A stretch of DNA of 64,000 bases from Epichloe hybrida. Lineage: Eukaryota > Ascomycota > Sordariomycetes > Hypocreales > Clavicipitaceae. The position numbers and the translations under genes were made by a program. Location of the stretch: the NCBI GenBank assembly GCA_019022495.1, contig JAFEKR010000026.1, positions 186,001-250,000 on the forward strand, given 5' to 3'. Numbering within the stretch: position 1 is the stretch's first letter; each line of letters opens with the position of its first letter. Under the pieces are notes generated by a model that made no database searches, was not told the DNA's origin, and worked only from the letters and a program-made list of their open reading frames with translations. Below are positions 24,186 to 36,755 of this stretch, in pieces.

Positions 24186-25309
24186 TTTTACTTAATAGTC
24201 TTATTAAAGTTAATTTTAATATAATACTTAATAGTTTTACTTAAAGGTATTATATTTCTCTTAAGCTTCTTAATCTTATCTTAAAGAGATATATACCTTA
24301 AGGTTATTTACTTATACTTAGGCCTAAGGGTTATTATAAACTATAAGTAATATTCTTATAAAGCCTTTATAAGGCTCTAGAATTAACTATTAAAGACTTA
24401 ATAATAACTACTAAGGACTATAAACTAAGCACTATCTTTAGTATTATTAGGTTATTAAGGGTACTAAAAATAGTTCTCTTTAGTTACCTTAATATCTTTA
24501 GGTAAGCTTTCCTTAGGTTTTAGTAAGCTCTTAGTTATAGCTTTAGTATTATAAGAGTATATTTAAACTCCTAAGGTCTTTATTATAAATAATTAACTTT
24601 ATATAGCTTTTACTACTTTTCTTTTTACTAGAGTTTTATTTCCTATAAGGATTAGAGGCTTAGGAGGGTAGTCTAGCTATATCTTTAAATTAGGATTAAT
24701 AAAGACCTAGATTCTATCTTTAATAGCTCTTATCTTAACTATTTTATACTATAGGTCCTAATAGTAAGGTTCCTATAGCTTAATAGCTAGCTTATTACTT
24801 TTTAAAGATTCCTTAGATATTATAAGATATTCTATAGTATTATTTATTAAACTAATAAATAGTAGTGTTTAATCCTAGTATACTAGGGCTACTTAATTAT
24901 AATATTAATAAATTTAGGCCTCTCTTTTGCTAGGTATATACTAATTTATTTAAAGATTAAATAATTAGTTAATTTAAAAAGAAAAGTACTAATTTAAAAG
25001 AAAGGTATAATAATTATAAACATTATATAATTACTACTATATTAGACTATAAAGCTAGGGTTTAATATAACTACCTTTATTAAGTTATCTATCCTTATAA
25101 GAGAGTATAAACTATGGTTTAAATACCTAAGTACCTTTACTATAGGTAAGGTACTAATATAGTGCTAAAACGTACTATATAGTTATAGAGATTATAGAAA
25201 ATAACTAGCTAGGGGTGGACTCTTGTCTTAGCTAGTTAAGTAGCGAGACTATCGTGCGATAGGGATCAATTATGCCCTTGTGGGTGTAACAGTTCCCACA
25301 TGATGCCAT
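24186..25309. other. AT-rich RIP-degraded DNA between two copia elements
   Basis: Continues the degraded repeat interrupted by the copia insertion at 5249. No domain was recognised in either strand. The last 110 bp or so (25200-25309) have normal CpA/TpG content, so the original normal-GC DNA into which the next copia element jumped begins here. Confidence 0.6.
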
Positions 25310-25451
25310 TGTTAGAATTATATGATGTGACAGCTTATATTGCATGTAAGGTACAAGTTACATAGTACAGGTTGTGGGCAGTACTAGCCCTAATATACAC
25401 TCCACCGCTTAATCTAGCCAAAGTGGTCCTAATTAGCTGTGAAATCTAACA
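25310..25451 (-). repeat. 3' LTR of second copia element (142 bp)
   Basis: Differs from its partner by about eight transitions and one single-base indel by eye. It is little mutated compared with the internal region. Confidence 0.92.
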
Positions 25452-28400
25452 CCCCTCCTTAAGTAGGAGTTATAATAGTGCTAGACTTAGTGGATGGTTC
25501 CTTCCTACTACCCTTGTTAAAACCCTATAGGAAAAAGAGTGGTAGCCTTATAGCAATTTCTAACGTAGTGCCCGTAATTACCTTATTCCTTCCTTCAAAG
25601 GCTAACTGCCTTTGTCTATTTCTCTAGTTTAGGCCTTGCTAGGGCCTTAGTTCCTAGATCCGCTGGGTTCTCCGTTCGTAAGATCTAGTTTACCCTAATA
25701 ATCTCTTCCTAAATTAATTCGCGAATCTTGTAATACCGGATTTAAATATGCTTTGTTTATTCGTAAAATTTCGCATTATTTGAGATTATTTCAGCGCTAG
25801 TGTTATCTATGTATAACTACAGAGGTGCTTGCTCTTTATGAATCTTACCTATTAATCCTTCTAGATATACTACCTCTAGGCTAGCGCTAAAGAGACTAAT
25901 ATACTTAGCTTTAGTGCTTAATATTATAACTATGCTCTGTTTCTTGCTTTTCTAGCTAATTATAGCTCTAGCTAGCAGGAAGATATAGTAGTTAATAGAC
26001 TTAGAGTCGCTCTTATTATATGCCTACTTAGTATCTAAGTAACCTATGATCTTATTGTTTTATGTTCTATTAAAGAAAAGGACTAGGTCTATTATAAACC
26101 TAATGTATTATAGCATGTGTTTTACCGCTAATAGGTGTCTTGCTGCTAGGTTAGTTATAAATTTACTTAGCTTAGCCACTAGGTATAGTAAATTAATCCG
26201 AGTTCTAATCATTACGAACATTAACGTTCTAAGGATACACTAGAATAGTAATTAATTATCTTTATAGCACTCTTCCCCCTTTATATAGGGTTCTAATATC
26301 TCTGAAGTATCTATAGGCGTGTTCTGTGTTTTAGCGTTTTCTATGTTTAGTTATCTTAGTAATCTTTCTAGGTATAGTTATTATAAGAGAGAGATAGTCT
26401 TCTTCTTCTAATCTCAAGTGATTACTATGCCTAGAAAGTAACATACTAGGCCTAGGTTAGTTATCTTAAACTTTTCTGCTAGCTTTACCTTAACTTCCCT
26501 AATCGCGGCGATGTCTGGCCTAAAGAATAGCATGTTATTTACGTAAATAGTAATAATTATATTGTTCTTATAGAAGATAGCCTTATCGAATTTTAACTAA
26601 GTGAATCCTATAGTAATAAGCTCCGTAAAGAGCGTCTTAAACTATACTTATAAGGCTTGCTTAAGGCTATAAAGAGCCTTTAGAAGCTTGTAAACCTTTC
26701 CCTTTTGTTTAAACCCTTTAGGTAGTTCTATATAAATAGTTTCCTTTACTATGCTATAAAGGAATGCTATCTTCACATCTATCTATTTAATTTCCTAGTT
26801 TAGTATAGCCACTAGTGCGAATAGTAGTTAGTATATCTTCTGCCTAACCACTAAAGTAAAGGTCTTATTATAGTTAATACTATGTTCTTATTTAAAGCCT
26901 CTCATAACCTAGCGAGCTTTATACTATTTAATATTACTAGAGGGGCTAAGTTTAGCTTTAAAGACCCATTTTCCTAATAGGATGTGCTAAGTGTCATTAA
27001 TATTAACCACTTCAAAGGTGTTGTTTTTAATTAAGGTATTGTATTCCTCTTCTATAGCTCTCTTCTATTTTAACTAGTTTCCTAACCGCTAAGCTTCCTT
27101 ATAGGATTTTAGCTTATCTTCTTCTAGTGACTTGTTTAGGGTGGTTAGATATGCTGCTAGAAGTGGCGTAATGTTATTTAGAGCTATTAGCATTCCCTAG
27201 AATTTATTAAGGAAAGCAAATTCCTATGCCCTAGTTTCAGGGTGGTTCACTTTAAGTTTAGGGTGCTTTCGTTTCCTGATTTTAAGATTTTTCAGGGTTA
27301 AGTGGTATATTAATAGATTTTCTAGTGAATAGTTAAGATTCCCTAATAGGCGGTTAATTACCTTAATCCCCTCCTAGAACCTTACTCGCTTAGCTATTTT
27401 GTCTACTTGCTAATTAGAATCACCATCTGCTACTACTTATATTACTGCTGCTTATGTCCCCTCCTAAGCCTAAGTAGCAAGCTTCTTAATTATTAATAGT
27501 TCTAGGGGCTTAAGCTATGGAAATAAATTAAGTTAATCTAGTAGTAGGATTTCCTCTGCGTAAGGTAGCGCTAGAAGATTAGCGCTTTACTAAGGGAGTT
27601 TAAAGTTTACCTTAGGATTAATTTGTGTTTGTTTATCAAATGTAACCTCTTTAGCTCTCTCTACTAGGCTAGTGATTAGGTTCTATAGTTAGTAGATATT
27701 ATTAGCTTTATAGCCTATAAGAAAACACAAATATATCCTATTATTAAGCTTCTTTAAATACTTTGCTTTTAGGACTAGCTTATACGCATAGCACCTAAGG
27801 CAGCGTAGGTGTCTTGTGTATAGCTTCATTCCTAACCATGCTTTATATAGGGTCATTCTATTTAGAGCGCTATAAGGAGACTGTTCCTAGGTGTATACCA
27901 CCGCCCATAAAATCTCCCCCTAGAGTTCTTTTAGAAGCTTACTATTAAAGAACACCGCCTGTACCTAATTCTAAATAGTAAGGTATGCATATTCTATTAG
28001 ATTCTAATTTAGTTAATATACTACAGTCTATTTAGGTGTAATACCTTTCTGTTTAAAGAAGTTTAGTAGCACTATATTTTTAAACTCTCCTTTATTATCT
28101 AGTCTATACTACTAAATCCAGCTAGAGGTTTATGCTTTTACCATAGCTACATTTACTTAGATACAGGCCACTGCTTATAACTTTTCCCTTAGCAAATATA
28201 TTCTAGGTTTCTTTGTTAAGTTATTAATAATTAGCAGATAGTATTCTTTGCCTATAGGTGTTCGGGGCTTAATAGGGCCTCCTAGGTCTGCTATTTGCTA
28301 TTAACCACGATTAAGTGCTTTGTGTAATATAGCTTAAGCGTTCTATGCTTTCCCTTTACCTATAGTGCAGGCCTTATAGGGTCTAGCTTGCTTATTCGTA

Positions 28401-30863
28401 ACTTAGATCCCAAGGTTACTAGCTAGCTTAATACAGTTAGCGTAGTTTAGGTAACCTATTCTAAGGTAAAAGACCTATAGTAAAATAGTCTTAGTGGTAT
28501 GTAAAGCAATAAATGCTACTAGATTATCAAAGACTTTAGGTGTGTCCTAATAATACATAGTTTTAGCGTAAGAGTAGTCTAGGTGCCTAAAGCGACTATA
28601 GGTTATGCCTTAGATTACTAGGCTATTATTATACCTAACCTCCGCATTATTATAGGTCTAGAGGTATATAAAGCTAGGCTTTTCTATAAATACTCTAAGG
28701 GAGAGTAGGTTTACAAGTAAGCTTAGTACATAGAGAACTTGCTTAAGGTAAATTAGCTTAGTGTTCTCTACGCGCTATATTATTAGTAGGATGCTTCCGC
28801 TACCAAGTGCGCGAGCACCTTCTCCTACTTTATTTATTAGAATAGGGTTAGCGAATTCCTTATAATTACTAAACATATACCTATTATAACAGACATGATA
28901 TTTAGCGCTGCTATTAAAGATCTAATCTAGGCTTCTAGCATTAGTGTTCTAGCTATTAATCTTTATACTTAATACTATTAGTTCGTGAACATTAGCCATA
29001 AAGCAATCTCTAAGGTCTTTAGGCTACGCAAGAAACATATTTATTTTACCTTCTAGTATATTCGCGTCCGCGTTATAGGCCGCTAGTTTCTCTGTTGCCT
29101 TTTCCTATTTCTTAATTTAGGTGTAGCATTCACTGTTATTATAATTACTTAGTGCAGGAATCCACCTGTGTATAGTGTAGACCTTCTAGTATAGTCCTTT
29201 GTAGTTACTTAGCTTCTAAAGTTTTATATGCTTCCATGGTTAAGATAAGCTAGCTATATCTCTTCTATGTTTATTACTAGCATAAGCAAGGTACACTATA
29301 CCTCTAGTAATTATATTACCTATATGTCCTAATATTTTCTTCTTAGTTTCTAGGCATTAATATTTATCTTAAGCTAATTCCATAAGCATATCTAGCGTGA
29401 TATTAGTTCCATTTCTAACACTAGCTATCCTATACTACTAGAATACTTAGGACCTAAAGATACTAAAAGTGTCTCCTAGGTTACTTAGAAACCAAAGTTA
29501 ACAGAGTTTATTAGGTATCTTCTAGTCTAGTTATATATATTTAAGTTTATATAGTTATTATTTAAATGCCTAGGTAAAGTCCTAAATATCACTATGTTTC
29601 TGCAGTGTGTCTATGATAAGGCCTATAATAATTTCTCTAAGGATATTAGTGCCACGCTATTAGCTAACCTTTTATAGTGTTATGTACGCCTTATAGGCTT
29701 TAGTAATTCCTTTAATTTTCTTACCTATATAGGGAGAGCACTATTTGTAAATCCTAGTAAGCAAGTTAAAATTTCTTCGCTACTAGAATGCAAGTTACTT
29801 AATATACTTATTCTATATTACTAATAAATATAGTTCTACAGGTGCTGTTAGCACTAGGGCACCTTTAAGAATAGGTGTTATAAATTTAGCTATTATAGTA
29901 TTCTTTAGTGCTTCATCCTATTCTACCTAGTTTTCTAACCCTTTTAGCTTTATAATAATAGTGTAGTTTTAACTATTTCCACATGCCTTTAACACTATAC
30001 TTTAGACTTTAAAGTCATTAAGATCTAGGCGTAGCGCTATGTATTTATTTAGTTTTAAGATTATATAGCCATTATAGAGTTTATATTTTAATAAGGCTAG
30101 GCCACTAGAGATTTGTGTCTAGTAGCTCTAGGTATATTTAATTAAGGGCTATTTCTATGTGATAAGGGTAACTACTATAGTTAATAGTAGTTAAATTATT
30201 AAGTATAACCAGGTTCTTAGTTACTATATTTAGTGTTAGGAAGCTGTTAAATATAGTGTTGTAGTGTTTAATTTTATAGTGTGCGTGTTTTACTTTTAAC
30301 CTCTTCTAAACCTAGAGGGACACTATTATGAATGTCTTGTAGTTTAGCTTCTGAGATTAGGAAGTCATTAATGTCAGTATTTTGTAGGTCTTAAGGCATT
30401 ACCTATGGAATGAATTCCAAGCTACTATTAGTGCTTAGCAGGGATGCTACTATAAAGGATTAAGGGCCTTAGGGCTTACTTCCCTATAGGGTCCTGCCTC
30501 GCTACTAAAGGTAACTAGTCTCTATAAGGTTTCCACTAGTTTATATAACCTATTTAAGTTTAGGGTTAATACCTATGGTAGGTGCTTTAATAGGTTTATC
30601 GTGGTCTTTGCTCCTGACGAACATAGAGCTTTTGACGCTTAAATTCCTATCTAAGGCTTCTAGACCTTAAGTTAGGGTATTAACCCTTAAGGTATTTTCT
30701 ATAGTACTAGATATTATAAGTAGTGTTTTATTTAGTAGTTTTGTAGAGTGTTAGTAGTAATAGAAGGTTTAATTTAGTAAATAATTAGTTCTTTGTGCCT
30801 ATATTAAGGGCTTTTGATTGTTTTAAGGATGCTTTAGGCTTTAGAGTATCCAGGCTCATAACC
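25452..30863 (-). pseudogene. copia gag-pol remnant (integrase, RT, RNase H)
   Basis: Minus-strand polyprotein remnant. Integrase at about 28.3-28.1 kb reads DLGGPIKPRTPIGKEYYLLI followed by INNLT where the family has VDD, so a catalytic Asp codon is lost. The reverse transcriptase active site at 26534-26545 reads YVNN for the expected YVDD, followed by MLFFRPDI. RNase H ends at about 25690-25650 with ENPADLGTKA. The order integrase before RT identifies it as Ty1/copia rather than Ty3/gypsy. Stops are frequent and nearly all TAA or TAG. Confidence 0.85.
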
Positions 30864-31006
30864 TATTAGAATTATATGATGTGATAGCTTATATTGCATG
30901 TAAGGTACAAGTTACATAGGTACAGGTTGTGGGCAGTACTAGCCCTAATGTACACTCCACCGCTCAATCCAGCCGAAGTGGTCCTGATTGGCTGTGAAAT
31001 CTAACA
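30864..31006 (-). repeat. 5' LTR of second copia element (143 bp)
   Basis: Partner of 25310-25451. The duplicated target GCCAT follows at 31007-31011. Confidence 0.92.
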
Positions 31007-34000
31007 GCCATGATGGCGGGAGAAAAGACGGATGCCGAGGGCGAGGGTATGATGCCGCATCACGTGAAACGGAAAACGTAGAGCCGCACCGAGTACTTTT
31101 GATGCCTTTCGCTTCACATGTCTGCCATCTAATGTTGCAAACAAATGAAATAAAATTCCGGGCGTGATTCTTTGCGAATTGATCGTGCTCCGACCGGGCT
31201 CAAGTGCACGGTCTTTTGCCTTTTGCCTCTTCTTTTGCCATCTCTCTTTACGGATAGATAGCCTCTTGCATGTTTCAAAAATCGCCCGACTGGATACATC
31301 TTGGGTCACGTCACGCGGTCCAAGTCCAGACACGCTTTCGGCACACAAAGGGCGGACATGTCGATAAATTGCTATATGGTTTTGAAAATGCTGTATCCCT
31401 TTTGTCGTCCTGTTCGCTAAATCATAAAAACAGTTCGAATGACACTTGATAGCACTTCCTCAAGTCTGGTTCATTATGCATCGTCCCAAATTGGAAGTCA
31501 AAAGTGAATCGCTAAGAGTCCATCCATCGGTAGTCCTGTAATCTGTGTCTTGTCCCATGACCTCTGGCCCGATGAGAAAGAAAAGAGAGGGAAATGCCAG
31601 CAGAGTGCCTTCCATCCAAGGCCAATCATGTAGAGTCGCCCATTTTTCGACTTCAAGGGGTAGACAAGACTGTTCCCCTCTTTCGTTCTATTCCCAGCAG
31701 CCGAGTTCCAGGCCAGAAAAGCAGGAAAGTCGCCTTGGTCTTGCCTAAAAACATGTCCTCGTTCATCGCATCGATATTTGATGTTTGTTCAAGGCATGAG
31801 TGAGGCTTGTAGACTGGTGTGGAAAGATAGAAAGAGGGTGTTCGGGTTCGGGACCGTAAGTTGCCGTGTCATGGCCATGAAACCAATCATGGCAAAACTT
31901 CAATGCCCTTTCACCTCGAGCAGAGGGGACAGCTCTCTGGAATGACAATGAATCGCTCATGCGGACCCGCGGGGCATGAGTGTTTACGGCTTCCATCTGT
32001 TGATGTGCTGCAGAAGTGAGCACCCGGATCTGTGCAAGTCATATAAATATAGTAATTCTTCGTAAAGTTGCACATTGTGATGTTGTGAGTGTAGAGTGAT
32101 CTTTTAGTTGAGCGTGGTCTTGATCAACTCGTAGTCATGCAGCAGAATTCGATGATGAAAAGACGAATACAAATTTCATCTGTTGAAGAATTGGTCCTTA
32201 TATAGTCATCGCTCTCTTTCAAGTCGGGAGTCAGAAAGAAGTCTCGGCCGTCTCGTTTGGCGGCCACCTTTATTCATGAAACTTTGGGTATGCTGCTTGA
32301 GGTTGAGTGAGGGGGGCCGCATTGATGAAGGACGAATGCTCATGGTATAACAGGAGTCAACGCAGGATCAAGGGAGAAAGCGCGGGTATTATATCGAAGC
32401 AGCTCTCCGCGTTGAACACCAGGTTCAGCATCATGCGAATCTGATTGACAGCCCCTTGTCTTGTCTGGTCTGAGGAGCGGCGCACAAAGAAAAGGTCCTG
32501 GTTGGTTGGAACCATTATGTAATTGTGTATGCCAGGGTCCGCCGCGCCCCGCTCTTTGGTCTCTTTGGTCTCTTTTGGTCTTTGGTGGGGCATGTCTTGG
32601 AGCTTATTAGCGACTGGTGGGCAAACGAGCACCTGCGTGAGTGGCTGCTGCATCAAAGTCAAAGCAATTGATTGTGAGGAATTTGTGGCAAGCAGTGCCT
32701 GCAGATGATGAACGAGATGCAGTGGCATACTAATTAGATGGAGGACCATCCGCATCTCGGGTGCGATTTTGCCCCCGCGTTGTGACAGCAACATGAAAAA
32801 GCAACGTGACCGTTGTCGGCAGCCAATGAACAGCCGCACTACCCAGCCGGCGGCTGCCAGCCAGGTGTCAGCAATGGCAGGGACAGCTGCCACAACGGAG
32901 ACGGTCCAGCAGGGAAATTTATGAGTTATTCGACTGCTGCTGTGCTGTACAGTCAACACCAACAAGACAAACTAGCCGTCCAGGATGATTTGCAATTCGT
33001 ATTCAATCACTCATGTATGTGGAAAGCTATACATAATCTAGGTACACTCGCTAACCCTGGGTTCTCTGCTAGTTTTGTAAGGCCTCCTGCGATGCAGCCG
33101 CCGACCTTGGCGCTCCAATCATGATAGACGAGGGAGCTTTCTTCGCGATGACCAAAAATGTCTTCAACGCCCACTAGCCTAGTGACAACCAACGTCAACT
33201 TGATCTCCACCATCCGACATGTCACCAAGGTCCAAGCGTACAGCTAGGATCAGCGTCTCAGCCATTGCAAGCGTGTCTCGACCTTTTCGTCAGTGGTCTG
33301 GCTCAGACAAAACTTACCTATCATTTTTTCGGTCAAGATGCCTTCTTCAGTCGAACCTCCCTGTTCGTATCTGCCCTTCATCGGTCGTACTAGTTTAGCT
33401 CTCGTGCTACTCCCCCGCTCCCCTGGCGAGAATATGAGAGCATTGTCACAGTAGTGCGTTGTGCACCTACTACCAGCCATCATTAGTGATCTCGAAAGGC
33501 GATTCTCGATCGAGCGACCTGCAGTTTACCCATATCTATTAGACTTACACAAAGTCCGTGCTTGATTTGACATTGCAGCCAATGGGGACGTTGTTGGCAA
33601 TATTTCGTCATTTTTTTGTTTAGCATCTCACACGCAAACTTGGCCTTACACAAAATATAGTTGAATAAATATTTTCAGGTTAGTTAGTCGCGAAATGGTG
33701 GCTGCCCAACGCCGCCGGTCCTATTTCAACTAATTGGAGATCATCATCATCATCTCTGGCAGAAATCATGTCTCGTCCTTGCCAAACGCCGAAGATTATT
33801 TGGATATGATCTGGCGAAGGTTGGGTTTTTCTTTCTTTTTTGCAACGCTCGCCATAACCACACGAACTCTGATGCCATAAAATGGTCTTCGATTTCCTTG
33901 CAGTTTCTCTCACACTAGGCTCACTCTTACGGAGCATGCTAATATCGTGAAGTATATATAATGGATACAACAGATATATTGAGGTAGTTCGGCAATCACA

Positions 34001-35809
34001 AGCAGATGACTGCAGATGACTGCTCCAGACGATGAAAGTCATCCAAATCATCCATACTCTCGCAGAAGAGGAGCTGAACTGGTTGATATGTTCAAGATGT
34101 TTAGTTGATTACCTTGGCCCATTCAATGCGACAGCCGATTGGACACGGGAGCGAGCTCATCGCACAGAATATTCAGGGCTGAAGCTGTTATCGCAGACAT
34201 GCTATTGTTCTGATTGGCTATCATCAGTGTGATACAAATTTTCTGCAAATTTGAACATCTGAAAGTCGCGCACCTTGTCCTGCAGCATTAGCTCCTAGCG
34301 CTTGGCTCCATGCGTCCCGTGTTGAAGTTTGGGCTGCAACTGTAGATGACTTGGAAAAACAAGAGTTGCCTTGAAACGTTGACCTGGTTGACGAGGCGGG
34401 ACAGGGCCACCATTTATTCAAGGTGGAATCTAGAGCTACTGCCTGAAATGCACTACTTCTGGTATGCCATCTTGCACATCCGGGGTTTGGGCGCGCTGTT
34501 TGAGGCATGCAGAAGCGGCCGCTCTTCTTCGTGTGATGAACGAGATGAGGCTGGAGAAGACTGGGAAGCTTGCTGAGTCCCCTGGTTAGCACCACAGAGT
34601 TGCCGACCGCAAATGAGCTGCCTACGAGGCTTGATGGCTTCATTCTTTTTTCCGAAAGAAAAAGAAAATCTTCCCCAATTCCCTTTGAGAGGTGTACATG
34701 AAGTAACTCGCTTTTTGATACCGAGGATGTTTTGCTTAGATGTTCAGGACTCGACAACGACTCTCCCTACAGCAAGCAGTACCAAGAAGCCCTGTTGAAC
34801 CAGCCAGCAAAATGGCGTCGCGTCTGCAACACGGCAAGGAAAATCAAAGGAGTTCCTTCAGGCTGTCTGGGACGAAAGTGTGCACGGACAAAAATAACGC
34901 CTTCGCCACCCGATGTTGGCACTCGATGGTGGCCAACGCTAAGAGGGGGCGGATGGTGTAGCCCGCCTCGGCTCGGCTTGAACGGAGATGACTACATACG
35001 GAATACTCTGTGTTGATCCCACTCCGTACGCCAGGTGCGCAAGGAATCGAGCAGAAGTTCCCGTTGTAGTCTCTGTGGCTGACAGGCATTCTTACATCGT
35101 ACGTGTGATCCGTAGTTTGCGGGTCAAGTCGAGAAGTATTGTCAAAGCGCAACGCGTCGAGTTTCAATAACCCAGACTGGACTTGGAACTACTTCATTCT
35201 CCTCCGCAGGCAAAAGAGAAGGAAGACGAACACAGCACAGAATGTTGATGCGTGTACGGATTACCGTGTATGGATTACTCTGTACGGAATGCGATGACAA
35301 GCGTATGCCCGGGGTGTTGGATGAGATGGTCGATCGACGGGATGATTCTATAACCGTCATTGCTCCATCCTGTCCCGGGAAATAAAACCCCGACGACACC
35401 CGTGTCATGGGCCGAGATTCTGGGGTACTAGCTGGCGTTGATTGATTGAGCACCAATCCAATTGCGTGTCCAAGCTTGGGGCTAATAAAGGCAACGATCT
35501 GCACCGAGGAGGGCTCGTGAAAGAGGGCTCGTGGAAGTTTGGCGTCATACCCTCGAATAACAACAAACCGTCGCATCAAGCCCCAAGCTAAAAAGGAAAA
35601 GTAGTCCGTCCACGGATCCGTACTGTAACTATGCACAATGAATGCGTCCACCTTCCTGAGTTGGCGGAGAATTTGTGGCAAGGGGAGATTCCATGAGCGA
35701 ACGTCGTCCTCCGTACTCCGTGCTTGGCAAGAGATTGTGTCATCAGGGAAGGCAAAAGAGTATAGAGCGTGGTTTCCTGCTTTCCCTTTATTGAAAAAAA
35801 GGTTATCCT
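31007..35809. other. Normal-GC island without a supportable gene
   Basis: About 4.8 kb of non-RIP DNA between two retrotransposons. Open frames of 60-200 codons occur on both strands (the longest at 32357-32965 and 35142-35681, both minus), but none shows a recognisable domain, convincing exon junctions or a family length. It contains short low-complexity runs (TCTTTGG repeats near 32550, an ATC triplet run near 33740) and several ACTCCGTA/TACGGA-type words near 34990-35300 and 35710, common in intergenic DNA of some Hypocreales. It could hold a degenerate or very fast-evolving gene or a non-coding RNA. I cannot support one. Confidence 0.55.
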
Positions 35810-36018
35810 AAAAGAAAACAAGACTCATTAACCACCTCAATCCAACTACTCTCTTTATTCCTGATTCACAATCACCAGGTAGTGACCCATACTATGGTCT
35901 GATTAGTTGGGTGTCAATTAGTCAATAGGTAACACAGGACCTACCTGGTCATTGTCAATCGAGGATGGAGTGCAAAGAGTAGTTGGATTGAGATGGTCAA
36001 TGAGACTTGTTTTCTTTT
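35810..36018. mobile_element. 209-bp foldback/MITE-like palindromic element
   Basis: Long imperfect inverted repeats: the left arm begins AAAAGAAAACAAGACTCATT at 35810 and the right arm is its reverse complement ending at 36018. The arms extend inward about 85 bp each (sharing CTCAATCCAACTACTC and ACCAGGTAG), leaving a short centre. This looks like a non-autonomous DNA transposon or foldback element. No clear target duplication was found, so the exact ends are uncertain. Confidence 0.6.
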
Positions 36019-36628
36019 GTGATTAAGTGCGAGAAGATGTAAGAGATAGGGAGAGAGAACAAACACGGTCGCAGAGGAATGGGGAATTTTGCTAATTTAT
36101 ACTGCGAGCAAAACTCGAATGGATTGAAGATTAATTGCGGTCGCGGACTATGACTATATCTTCTGCATTCGCAAAGCTTGCGCAAACGTCTGTCTTCAAT
36201 AAGATGCATAGGCCACAACGAATGAGCAATATATACATAAAATTCAACGTATTTATTGTAACGACACAAGTTTGGAAGTGTGGTGTGACTAATGTTGTTC
36301 AGTGTAGGGTAGGGATGGGAAACCAGGAGAGGAAATTCGGCAGTAGTGATTACTCCGACCGAAATTCTTAAGCCTTGGCTTGCATCTCTTTTGAGTGCTG
36401 ACATTACCTTGACATAATTGGTCCATGTGAGGTGCACATGCTCCCTTCTTTTTCTTCTTCTTCTCTGGAGAAAAAATAACTAGTCTTTGCGGGCAGAAAG
36501 CTCTTCCCTTCACTTCCTGGTTTCGATAAAAATCATATTTACCAAGTCCATATCTATTCACGCCCCCATTCACTCCCCCAAACAGGATTTCAAGACGGTG
36601 CACTCATTTAAAACAGTTTCTTGGGTTC
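36019..36628. other. Normal-GC intergenic DNA left of the gypsy insertion
   Basis: 610 bp with no supported gene. Together with 45501 onward this was contiguous DNA before the gypsy insertion, so it is part of the ancestral distal upstream region of the MAPKKK gene. Confidence 0.6.
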
Positions 36629-36755
36629 TGAACTCGTACCAAAATGATAGTGGTAATGATGATGGTTAATTAGTATCTACTCTAGCTACGGTTTCCCTAT
36701 AATTACTACCACTCTGATTTACCTTTTATTATATAAGCTATTTCCCTACTTAATA
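36629..36755 (-). repeat. 3' LTR of the 8.9-kb gypsy element (127 bp)
   Basis: Same length as the partner at 45374-45500, with differences that are transitions by eye. It keeps a recognisable GGTTAATTAGTAT core. Confidence 0.88.

Larger units (their letters stand above)
25310..31006 (-). mobile_element. Complete RIP-mutated Ty1/copia element (5.7 kb)
   Basis: LTRs of 142 and 143 bp (25310-25451 and 30864-31006) start TGTTAGAATT / TATTAGAATT and end AAATCTAACA. They are flanked by a perfect 5-bp duplication GCCAT (25305-25309 and 31007-31011). The internal region runs on the minus strand, with RNase H next to the left LTR. The insertion forms the right border of the AT-rich block, and normal-GC DNA resumes at the first base after it. 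Inactive: catalytic codons are lost and stops are frequent. Confidence 0.92.

Noticed and set aside
32357..32965. 202-codon minus-strand frame in the normal-GC island
   Set aside because: No domain and no convincing splice partners; it overlaps a TCTTTGG repeat. A random frame of this size is expected in 5 kb of balanced DNA.
33007..33483. Possible two-exon minus-strand gene with a GTAAGT donor and a CTAG-type acceptor
   Set aside because: Junction words exist, but the translation resembles nothing I know, has no clear start context, and the downstream exon ends early.
35142..35681. 179-codon minus-strand frame
   Set aside because: Overlaps ACTCCGTA/TACGGA intergenic words and shows no family features.
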